Assembly (NCBI GenBank): GCA_015680685.1
Contig: MNCI01003654.1
Span: 10,826 to 74,825, forward strand
Direction: 5' to 3'
Origin: Gnetum montanum
Lineage: Eukaryota; Streptophyta; Gnetopsida; Gnetales; Gnetaceae
DNA: 64,000 bases
The translations under genes and the position numbers were made by a program. Numbering within the stretch: the first letter of the stretch is position 1; each line of letters opens with the position of its first letter. This document shows positions 54,659 through 64,000 of the stretch, piece after piece. The notes under the pieces were generated by a model. It made no database searches. It saw only the letters and a program-made list of their open reading frames with translations, and was not told where the DNA came from.

Positions 54659-55451
54659 TGATGAGTTGCGATATTGGACCCCCGATATCAGACATGCGAT
54701 ATCGAAGCTTGTCTCATCACCTATAAATAAGAGACGAGGGCACCTGATTTTGCAATTAGTTTTCCTAGTCCCTTAGCCAAACTCTTGCAGATTTCCCTTT
54801 CTAGAGTTAGAATTATTTTTGAGTGTCCATAGTAGGAGTCATAAAGTGAATGGATCTTTATTCAAGCATTGTGTACCTGAGCACACCTTGTATCCAGAAA
54901 TAAAAATGAACTTTGTGATAAACCTTGCAACATTCAAAATCACTTAATTATTTCATTTAAATGTTATTTACTGTTACTTGCTACTCTCATTAATTAATTA
55001 ATGTTATTTTATTAAATACTTAATTATTAATGAATTAACACACTCAGTACGACCACTTCAAGCATACATGGAACACTTGGTAACCCAGTAACAACTAGCG
55101 TTTGGTAATCCCAGTAGTGTTACACTGGTTCAAGATGTGTCTGACAAGTGGGAACGGATGTTGGTGTTAGGACTAGTTAGAGCATAGTTGATTAGTGAAA
55201 TTAAATTAGTTAACTCAATTATTTTATTTCTCCATTTCAAGCACTAAGAACATAAAACATAAAAATCATATACCTCAAGTTTTCTTAACCATACAGTTGT
55301 GCCTTACAAGTAAGCTTGGGAAGACAACGATCACATAACCCATCCTTGTTCAGTGTAAGCGCATAAGCACTTAATCCTTGGAGTTTGACTGGATCATGCG
55401 TAAATGCTCGTATTTGTATGGTTGGGTGTAGGGGTACCTCACTGCTCATCA
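54659..55451 (+). repeat. Element F 5' LTR (793 bp)
   Basis: TGATGAGTTGCG to GCTCATCA. Array units at 54670 (GATATT), 54684 and 54698; TATAAATA at 54722-54729. The body aligns with the LTRs of A. Confidence 0.92.
54670..54729 (+). promoter_or_regulatory. LTR promoter: GATATC array plus TATA box (F, 5' LTR)
   Basis: Three units at 14-bp steps, then 18 bp to TATAAATA. Confidence 0.75.
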
Positions 55452-55452
55452 T

Positions 55453-55470
55453 TGGCACCGTTGCCAGGGA
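55453..55470 (+). other. Element F primer-binding site (tRNA-Asp)
   Basis: 16 of 18 bases match TGGCGCCGTTGCCGGGGA; both differences are G to A. Confidence 0.88.
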
Positions 55471-55590
55471 TTTTGTTGTTTGTGCACTAATTAGAACTTA
55501 GGAGGAAATCTTTCCATCTTTGGAACAAACCCTTAGGGTTAGTTATCCTAAAATCATTGAAAAAGATCATTGCACACTAAATAATCAATC

Positions 55591-58130
55591 ATGTCTCCTT
55601 CTTATGAGAGTGCTTCATTGACTAGGTTCGACACAATGAACAATCGGAGGTGTAGTACACATGATGATCCACTAGTACTCGAACAGTTTTGCATGGTATA
55701 TGCTCATCTTGATGAATATATATGAAACTTTACCTTTTTCCTCCACCAGGATGAACAATTGCATTGGCGTGATTTAGAAGGTAACATAGTATTACCTCCA
55801 GATCGCTCAATCCCAAGCATGCTTCTTCATGCTCTCACACGAATTAGTATGCAACACTTATAGGCAAAGTACGTTGTGCATGAACACAACTCAAGAGAGT
55901 ATCAACCCATGGAGGCACAATGCTAAAGGGATCAACAACAGGAGAGACATTACAAATCTATGAAGGTAAAGTGGTCTCAGGATGTTCCATATGTCCTAAG
56001 TGAAAATAAGGGTGGTGAACCTACATCGGGAGGTTTTCCACAAAACGATGTTCCTCTCGTTAACTTCAGTTAAGGAGTTCTGTATCAAAATCTTCACTCA
56101 ACTATTCATAACCTAGGTTTTTATGCCAATGGACACAAAGAGTCTAAAAAAGGAACACGAACACATGACATTGACGGACATTCTGATCATAACCGTGATC
56201 GAGGCTGAGACCACCAAAGAGAAAGTGACAAACGCCATTACAGTGCTAGTCCTCCTTCCTCTTCACCTTCATCATCTCCTTCCCCCTCTTCTTCAAGATC
56301 TGAATACAGTTGCAAAGGAAAAGACCATGAGGAAAATGGTAAGCAAAATAGAGACCATAGACAAAATAGTTGAGAAAGGGGACAAGGGCATTCCAGAAAA
56401 ACACATCACGAAAGAAGGGAGAGTAGGAAACAGTATAGGCATCATAGACACCATAGACAATATGATCACAATGAACCCCTAATGACCGCCTAAAGTATGT
56501 TAGACATAACAGAGGTCATTAAGATTCCAACAAGGCACCAAAAGGATAGTAGGATCAAAAGACTAGACATGAACAACATCCCACGATTTGAAGGGGGATA
56601 TAATGCTGATTCTCAAAACCATCTACAAGCATTTCACAATGCATGTGCCTTGCAAAATATAGAAAACAAGTGGCAAAAACTAAAGTTGTTTCCACAAACA
56701 CTGATCAAGGAAGTGGAAAGCTGGTACCAGTCCTTAGAACCGGAATCCATTCGTCGATGGAGTACCATGTTAGAGTTATTCAATAATAAGTATCAAACGT
56801 ACTCCTGAGTGTCCAACCTACATAAGCAAATCCAAGGATGGAAAAAAGGAGGACATAAACCCTTGGATGTTGCGGTGGACTGATATTATGCATTATTACA
56901 TCATTGCCTTAGTCATGGTTACTCACAAAGAGAACAACTATGTCATCTCGTGGATGGGCTTAGGTATGAAATGCGAAGAACCCTTGGGACTTATGCCTAA
57001 GAAAAGCTATCTGAGATAAGAGCCCATCAAATACAAAGATTGTTGGAGAAAGTTGCCAAAGAGAAAGGTGAGTTAAGAAAAAGAGAAAGTATGGAGGAAT
57101 ACAATAGAGATCCTTCCCTTCGAAAGAAGGAAGTTAGATTTTGTGAAGATGAAGAAGAGTCACCACTTGAAGAGATGGCGAATAGACAGACTTTGCCTTT
57201 TTAAAAATTTGCATCAAATGTATCGGCAAAGGTAGATCAAATGTGGAACTCCCTAGATGATAAATTTTAAACTATTCTAAAAATAGTCAAGGAGTCTAGA
57301 GAGCAAAGTAGTGATCGAGAGAGAAGAAAAAAGAAAGAAGTTGAGTCTGCATGTAACAAAGGTCAGTGCAAAGTTGCCATCATTGAACAGGTTGTGGATA
57401 CAGACACAGACAATGATGGCAGATGTGAGATATGCCAATATGATCATCCTAAAGGATGTTACCCAGTAGTCTCACATATGCAAGAGTCTAGGATGTATGC
57501 ACTAAACCCACAATTAAACAGACGGCAAGCACCCAGAAGGTTACCTTATCCTCAAGGTAACCCAAGGTAGTTCGACCAACCCTTGACGTATTATTTGAGT
57601 GGAGCTCCACCACAACCAAATGAACAGTATTAACAATGGAAACATCCACAATCATGGGGAATGCCATTACCACATCAACAATATGCTTACTGTCAACTTG
57701 ACCCATATGGGTACTACATGCAGTAGTCGATCTCTGCACATGACTTCACTAGTCACGTTGCTCCTTAGCCTCACCACCAGACCCATGAGTACTCTATAAC
57801 TCCTTCTCCTAGGAGTGGTGTTCCACAAACATATTATCCTTCTCATCCGACCACACCTCTTCCACTATTAGCTCCATTACCACCTGCTCCAACTATGCAA
57901 AGTGAGCTCCCTGCACAGTCGCAACAATGTAATACTACAAGGGTTGTTAATCCTCAACCTACTATTGGTTCAAAAAATTGCATAAAGAAGAGATCCATAT
58001 TTAGAACCAATAGTCCAACCAAGTCCTTACAACCACAAGCGGCTAATTGTCCAATTGCCTCACCATTGTTTGAATCTTCGGAGCTTCCTTCAAACCAAAA
58101 TTCGCACCCAATGCACATGGTCATGTTGAC
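55591..58130 (+). pseudogene. gag: Element F gag
   Basis: The ATG at 55591 begins MSPSYESASLTRFDTMNNRR. N-terminal block with YAHLDEYI and HWRDLEGNIVLPPDRS, then an Arg/His/Asp- and Ser/Pro-rich part (56120-56460). The core Gag domain is intact at 56497-56808 (RLDMNNIPRFEGGYN, HLQAFHNACALQNIENKW, ESWYQSLEP, MLELFNNKYQ). A helical charged part follows, then C-x2-C-x3-H-x3-C near 57427-57462 (CEICQYDHPKGC), then a Pro/Gln/Tyr-rich tail. It runs into the protease within the intact frame 57895-58296. Scattered TAG and TAA stops. Confidence 0.88.
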
Positions 58131-58617
58131 GCATGCCATTACCGATTGGATTAAAGCTGGCCATCTTCCTAGGAAATTCTCTGATCCTAGAAGTCCTCTT
58201 ATATATTTGCAAATTGTTGGGAATGAGCCCTACAAAGCTCTTTTGGATTTAGGTTCTGGTGTTAACTTAATCTCTCAAGAAATGTACAGACCCTAGAACC
58301 TGCCTCTACTAAAAAAGAGTAACATTGGTTTAGAGTTGGCTGACCAGTCCATCACTATCCAATTAGGACTAGTGGAAGACATTGTCACCACTATTTGTGT
58401 GTGGTCGTATCCAACTAATTTCCTAGTGATTCAAGTCAACAACAATGAGGGATACTTCTTGATCATAATGGGAAGAGCATGGCTAAGCATGATTGATGCG
58501 TGCCTAGGAATATGTGATCTTTCCCTAGAAATATCAAAGGAAAATACATTTGGAAAGATTGAGAAGAAGAAAGTTTCATGCATTGCATACAGTGACACAA
58601 GGTGCAACTGTGTGTAG
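58131..58617 (+). pseudogene. Element F aspartic protease
   Basis: After HAITDWIKAGHLPRKFSDPR, the active-site loop reads LLDLGSGVNLIS near 58240-58275: DSG has become DLG, a C to T change at Ser. Then LADQSITIQLGLVEDIVTTI and the intact frame 58336-58617 with IIMGRAWLSMIDACLGI. One stop sits at an expected Trp or Gln (RP-stop-NLP). Confidence 0.87.
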
Positions 58618-58779
58618 AAGTCCTAGTTTGTACAATGTTTAACATTACCTGCATGCAACCAGTGTACACAAGTGACTAACATACAAAGATGCCTGTATGC
58701 AGTAGCCACAAGATAGGAAGGCACCCAGTGGCTGACAATTAACTAAGAGAGCAATTCAACTCTATGCATGGAACCAACT

Positions 58780-60400
58780 AAGAGCTTGACTTGTGCCTAT
58801 ATTGATAGCATAGATACATTAGAGCAAGTCCATCACCAACTTCCAAGTCCTGACATCAAAAATATCAATTGGGGGAAGTTGGAAAGTCCTGACTAGTTTA
58901 AGTGAGAGCCCCTCAAATTAAAATTGTTGCCCACCAGTATGAAATATATATTTCTCCAGAATGGTAAACTTGTAATCATTAACGCTAAGCTTGCTCCTCA
59001 ATAAAAAGAAAGACTACTAAAGATGGTAAATAAATGGTCAAAAGCCTTTACTTGGTCATATCATGAATTAACCAGAATAGATCCTAAGATATGCCAACAT
59101 AGAATTTACACTGATGCCTCCATGAAGCCTCGATGATAACTGCAAAGGTGACTAAACCCAAAGCTTAAGCAAGTGGTTAAAGAAGAAATTGAACAACTTC
59201 TAAAAGCTAGGTTCATCTACCCCATTGTTGATAGTGAATGGGTTATTCCATTAGTCATTGTGCTAAAAGGGAGGTAAATGGAGGGTGTGTATAGACTTTA
59301 GGCTATTAAACATGGTAATGTTTAAAGACCATTTCCCATTACCATTCGTTGACCAAGTCCTAGATACCATTGCAGGGCATTGCTACTATAGTTTTTTGGA
59401 TTGTTACAATGGATACAATCAAATTCAAATAGCACCAGAAGACCAAGCCAAGACTACATTCACAAGTCCTTGGGGGACATTTGCATATAGGCAGATGCCG
59501 TTTGGCTTGTGCAATGCCCCAGAAACATTTCAACTTCTGGTTCTAAGCATATTTTAATAGCAAATAGGGAATGGTGTGGAGGTCTTTATGGATGATTTCT
59601 CCACCTACGGAGTGAACTTTGAACAATCATTGGACTGATTAGAGAAAGTACTGGAACGATGTGTAGAAATCAAGTAAAGCTCAATTGGCAAAAAAGCCAT
59701 TTAATGGTCTAAGAAGGCATTGTGTTAGGGCATAATATTTCACAAACAAGGATAGAGGTAGATCCCAAAAAGATTAAAGTCATCCAAGGAATCACTCGTC
59801 AACCTGAAACTATAAAAGATATTTGATCATTCCTTGGACATACTAGCTATTATAGATGCTTCATTGAGAACTTTTCAAAGATTGCAAAACCATTGGTAGA
59901 ATTAACGAAGAAGGATGTACCCTTTGAATGGACTAAGGAATGTGAGCTAGGTTTCCAAACCTTGAAATAGAAGCTCATAGAAACACCCATTCTACAAGCT
60001 CCTAACTAGTCCAGACCATTCCACATAATGACTGACACGTCCAACTTTGCTTTAGGAGCTGTACTTACACAATTAGATGACCAAAAATGACCCTATTACA
60101 TTCACTTTGCAAGTTGGAGTATTGCTAGTGCACAGCTCAATTACACTACAATAGAAAAAGAATTAATGGTTGTGGTGTTTGCACTAGAAGAATTTAGGTA
60201 CTATGTATTGAGTTATAAAATATTTGTACACACGGATCATAGTGCAATACAGTTTCTAATGAATAAACCAATGGTGAGCCCTTGCATCATATGATGGCTC
60301 ATGATCTTACAAGAGTTTGATCTTACGATGATCGATCGTAAAGGCACCAAGAATGTTATGGCTAATCACCTATCTCGATTACAATGGGACAACAAGATGA
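58780..60400 (+). pseudogene. Element F reverse transcriptase and RNase H
   Basis: Linker INWGKLESPD near 58862-58892, then FTWSYHELTRIDPKI, KLKQVVKEEIEQLL, GFIYPIVDSEWV-like text (one frame shift near 59260). Intact RT frame 59285-59557: CIDFRLLN, YSFLDCYNGYNQIQI, YRQMPFGLCNAPETFQ. Active site FMDD at 59585-59596 plus FSTYG. Connection near 59800-59880. RNase H: LNYTTIEKELMVVVFALEEF, VHTDHSAIQFLMN and NVMANHLSRL near 60350, where ADHLS has Asp to Asn. Confidence 0.87.
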
Positions 60401-60529
60401 TGAAGATCCAATTTCTGACTGCTTCCTTGATGAACTCCTCTTTGCAGGTGTAATAAACAATCAATTAACCACAGATACAAACTAGTATAGTAGCATTCTT
60501 ACCTATCTTCTCACATAAGAAACACCACA

Positions 60530-61735
60530 AGGGCTAGACATTAAAAAGAAACAACAGTTTCTTCACCGAGCCAAATATTTTATGGAAATCAACAAACACC
60601 TTTATAAGGTATGGTTTGATGGTGTGTTCCTAATGAAGATCAATTGCAAGTTCTCAAAGATGCTCATGAGGGCCCTTCTGGGGGTCATTACGCTGGGAGA
60701 TGAACGACCATTAAAATCTTGCTTGCAAGATATTATTGGCCTACATTGTTCTAGGATGCTCATAATTTCGTCCAATCTTGTGAGCGCTACCAATGTGATG
60801 GGGGAATGACTGCTAGAATGGAGGGTTCATAATAATGGATTTAACCTTTAGAACCCTTCAACATATGGGAAATTGATTTTATGGGGCCTATCACACCAAT
60901 GTCCAATGGAAAAGCCTACATTGTTGTTACTATTGACTATTTTACAAAGTGGGAAGAAGCAGCCACTGTTACTGATTGTACATCATCTACCACTACACGA
61001 TTTATTCAACAACAAATCATAAATAGGTTTGGTATGCCTTGTGCACCTTTTTTTGATAATGGTACACATTTTATAGGTGTGACCTTTCAAAAATTAATGC
61101 AACGCTTAGGAGTTGAGCATAAGTTGACTACACCATATCATCCTCAAGTGAATGGTCAAATTGAAGTCACCAATAGGGAGATCACAAAAATATTGACATG
61201 AACAATTAGCAAATATAGGTGAGAATGGAGCACCAAATTGAATGATGCTCTTTGGGCATACCGCTCCACATGGAAACTCCATATAGGGTATTCTCCCTAT
61301 GAGTTAGTGTATGGTAAACTTCCAATACTCCTTATCCAAGCTGAGCTCCGTACACTATCTACAACATGTGACCTCAACCTTTACCTCAATCTAGCACAAA
61401 AAGAACGGTTAATGAACCTTAACTTGCTAGATGAAAATTGATTAGCCGCCCTATCATCCAATGAATTGCACAAGGCCTTCAACAAGCAACGTCATGACCT
61501 AAGAATTAGAAAAGTTAGATACCAACCAGGAGATAAGGTTCTTTATTGGAATCTCGCACATGTGCCACAATGAAATAAATTTCAAATGTTGTGGGAAGGA
61601 CCTTATATCATTCATGAAACTTTTCCTTCAAGGGCCATGATGATCTATAAACCTGAAAGCCCAAATAGGAAATTATTAGTCAACATCTAGCAAACCAAAC
61701 CTTTCCATGAACCTAAAATAACTAGTACTAACACT
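60530..61735 (+). pseudogene. Element F integrase
   Basis: N-terminal zinc segment: DAHEGPSGGHYAGR-like text near 60660-60705 (second His kept, unlike A) and SCERYQCDGG (one Cys to Tyr). The core frame 60881-61201 keeps the acidic triad: VTIDYFTKW, FFDNGTHFIG and NGQIEVTNREI. Then WAYRSTWKLHIGYSPYELVYGKL (61238-61441) and the C-terminal LYWNLAHVPQ, LWEGPYIIHETFPS region near 61540-61625. Confidence 0.87.
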
Positions 61736-63696
61736 ACCTCTATTAATGAACAACCTTGCTCATTATTTCAGATCTCCTCCTTCCAACTCAGTTGTGGGGG
61801 AGATGGCCATTAATGCTAACCATTCTAAAGCCCCTAGTTCCTTTATCTTTTTTTTTTTACACATTCTTCATCTTTACTTATTTTTGTTTTTTCTTACACC
61901 ATTGTTAACATTTTTTACTATTTCTTCCTCTATTACATTTTGTTTGAATTACTCTCACTCATCATATAATAAGTGCTCATGATGGTTGATTGTACTATAA
62001 TGGTGTTGATTGTTAATGTTTGGTTTTTACCTTTGACTTTTAATGTTGATGCTAAGATATGGTTTTTTCTTTTGGATAAAATAGGCAATGAGTCCATGTC
62101 ATCCATTTATCCATACAACTCCATGGTCTCCCTTTGTTTTGGAAATGTACTATCCTTTTATCTAAGCAAACTTATTAATGAATTGGTTGCTTGGTATTCT
62201 TCAAACCAAGGAAAGATAAAAATGGATTTTAAAGGATGTGACTTCAAGGGGATTCGACGCATTTGTGCTGGCTATTCTCTTGGGTACTTGGATGTCTTTC
62301 CACCATTCTGATATTGACCAATATCAGGAAGTTGACTAAATTAAAGAAGTCTTTGCATGGTGTGGTTCTCGCTCAAAAAAAATGGTGGGAATTCAAAGCA
62401 TACCCCTTAGACATAATAAAGAAACATGGGCTACAAGCACTAGTTATAGCACTAGAAAGACAAGTTACCCATGCCTGAAGGTTTCCTCTAACTACAGCCT
62501 TTCCTCACTTCCTATTTCTCTATTCTTCTCCTTTTGGAATGGTGGTTGCTTTGTGAAAGCATTCTTGTTGCTTCAGGAGCATGGGTTAGTCAAGTGTGTT
62601 GATGCAAGGTCACTTTGATGTGATTAGTTTTAATCTAGATTTGGGCCAAATATTATTAAGTCACCTTAATCACATACTACACAAGGAACTTTACACAACC
62701 TTAATTTTGGAATTCCATTCCATTCCATTCTCTCTTTCTGTATTGCTTTCCATATTCCACCTCATTGCCAATTTTATGATTAGTCTATATCTTGGTTGAT
62801 GCATTGTTATTCTTTGGTAAATTCTTGTGGGTAAGTTCTTAACCATTGTTTCCATATGACATTCCTAGAGCCTATGGACTCTTTGGTTTGTGGGTTTATC
62901 TGGGCATCAGGGGCATGAGCCTGCTTTGGGAAGGGCCCATTGGCATTTCTTTTTGGTGCAATTGTTAACTTCTTTTCCTTAAACATTTCTTGCAATCAAC
63001 TATTTTCCATTTCACCCCATCCATGACATCTATTTTTGTTTTTTGTTTTATTGGCTTTACTATTGTTATTTCTCTCATCTTTCTTGTTGTTTCGTTTTCC
63101 ACTCTATTGCTATCGGAGGTTCGCTCTTAGTCATGGGGGCCTATTGCAAATTTTTCCATTTCATTACTTATCTCACCCCTACACCTTGGGTAGTTATCAG
63201 TTGCAAACCTCTAACCCAGTATCTACCATACCCACAACCTAGCCAATGTGCTTCATATCGAGGCAAGGTATCAATTACATTATACCTTATCTAACCTCGC
63301 TAATTTGTGATCATGTTATGTGTGTAGATGGTGATCACATGAACAATGAACTAGGATATTAGGGAGCACCCAAGATGGATTGGAGCAAAAAGCATTTACG
63401 CAAGGAACAAGCTTGATCATATGGACATGAATGAACAACGTTGTGCACATTTTTGACATTGGCAACACCGTGCTTCCTTTTCTTCTCTCTCTCTGTAAGC
63501 TATCAAATGAGGGTCTAGATGTCATCTATGTATAGTGTTCATCACAATGGTTATGAACACCAATGCTATAATATGTTTGTTGATCCATTCACTGGGTGCT
63601 TTGAGTTTGTCATTCCATGTCACCGTCAGTTATTGTTCAGTTAATAATCTCATACCTTCCTAATATTTTGTAAGGAACTTGAGGATGAGTTTTCAT
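61736..63696 (+). other. Element F 3' region between integrase and LTR, non-coding
   Basis: It begins with TGTGGGGGAGATGG near 61792 and matches 33420-35300 of element A along its length (for example TGGAATGGTGGT, AAAGCATTCTTGTTGCTT, TTCCTTAAACATTT). T/C-rich. No frame is shared between the copies; the short frames seen here have no domain. Confidence 0.6.
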
Positions 63697-63711
63697 TCAG
63701 TTGTAAGGGCA
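63697..63711 (+). other. Element F polypurine region (degraded)
   Basis: TTCAGTTGTAAGGGCA directly before the LTR; aligned with TCATGGGGG of A. The G run is shortened to AAGGG. Confidence 0.6.
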
Positions 63712-64000
63712 TGATGAATGATGATATCGGACCCACGATATCAGACCCTCGATATTGGGTACATGATATCAGAGGTGCCAAAGTGATATCAGAGCTTGTC
63801 TCATTGCCTATAAATAAGAGACGAGGGCACTTGATTTCACAGTTAGTTTTCTTAGTCCCTTAGCCAAACTCTTGTAGTTTTCCCTTTCTAAAGTTAGTAT
63901 TATTTTTGAGTTTCTGTAGTAGGAGTCATAAAGTGAATGGATCTTTATTCAAGCATTGTGTACCTGAGCACACCTTGTGTCCATAAATAAAGACAAACTT
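63712..64000 (+). repeat. Element F 3' LTR, first 289 bp
   Basis: Starts TGATGAATGATG. Five array units (63723, 63737, 63751 as GATATT, 63765, 63785) and TATAAATA at 63809-63816. The window ends inside it. Confidence 0.9.
63723..63816 (+). promoter_or_regulatory. LTR promoter: GATATC array plus TATA box (F, 3' LTR)
   Basis: Steps of 14, 14, 14 and 20 bp, then 18 bp to TATAAATA. It has two more units than the 5' LTR of the same element. Confidence 0.75.

Larger units (their letters stand above)
54659..64000 (+). mobile_element. Element F: Athila-like Ty3/gypsy retrotransposon (3' LTR runs out of window)
   Basis: 5' LTR, tRNA-Asp primer site, gag, protease, RT, RNase H, integrase, 1.9-kb 3' region, polypurine region and the first 289 bp of the 3' LTR. 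It has the same gene order and closely similar text as element A, and longer unbroken pieces in gag than the others. Internal region 55452-63711 is 8.3 kb. Stops still break every gene, so it is not autonomous. Confidence 0.92.

Overview
This window looks like heterochromatic, repeat-packed DNA from a large plant nuclear genome. The lineages present (Athila-type and Tat-type Ty3/gypsy elements, plant LINEs) point to a seed plant; a gymnosperm is plausible, but the sequence does not settle it. I see no intact host gene, no tRNA or rRNA gene and nothing bacterial. Nearly every coding tract is broken by in-frame TAG/TAA stops and small frameshifts. Many of the changes are C to T or G to A, as expected from long-term deamination of methylated cytosine.

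Layout. Bases 1-769 are unassigned. From about 770 to 40858 lies one old Athila-like element, called E1 here (+ strand), about 40 kb long because two younger elements sit inside it. Its gag and protease (1038-3840) are split by an 18.5-kb minus-strand Tat-type element (3846-22380, 5-bp duplication ATGTG). Its RT, RNase H and integrase follow (22386-25259) and are split by a second Athila-like element, A (25260-36091). A in turn carries a solo LTR in its gag (26923-27928, duplication ATAAG). E1 ends with an extra 3' gene (37049-39804), a polypurine tract and a 3' LTR (40036-40858). E1 itself had landed in a LINE reverse transcriptase (40859-42830), which separately received a 1.1-kb piece of another LINE (41108-42182).

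From 43884 to 45443 is a minus-strand E1-type LTR, itself split by a minus-strand solo LTR (44065-45043). Next come element D (45444-48372: LTR, primer site and gag only), an unassigned 0.9 kb, and element E (49232-54514). E has a different Ty3/gypsy polyprotein with an RNase H domain placed before the RT. Last is Athila-like element F (54659 to beyond the window end), which has both LTRs, primer site, gag-pol and polypurine tract.

How the parts work together. Each element is, or was, a copy-and-paste unit. The LTR carries promoter and ends, a tRNA-Asp-type primer site starts minus-strand DNA, gag builds particles, and protease, RT, RNase H and integrase process, copy and insert the element. 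The points most worth checking are four. (1) Six LTRs share a promoter in which palindromic GATATC sites are stacked at 14/17/20-bp steps, with the last one always exactly 18 bp before TATAAATA. (2) A multi-exon gene remnant lies antisense inside the protease-RT gap of the Tat element, next to a tandem repeat resembling the one in its 3' untranslated region. (3) Element E has the order protease - RNase H - RT - RNase H - integrase. (4) Only E1 carries a long coiled-coil gene after integrase.
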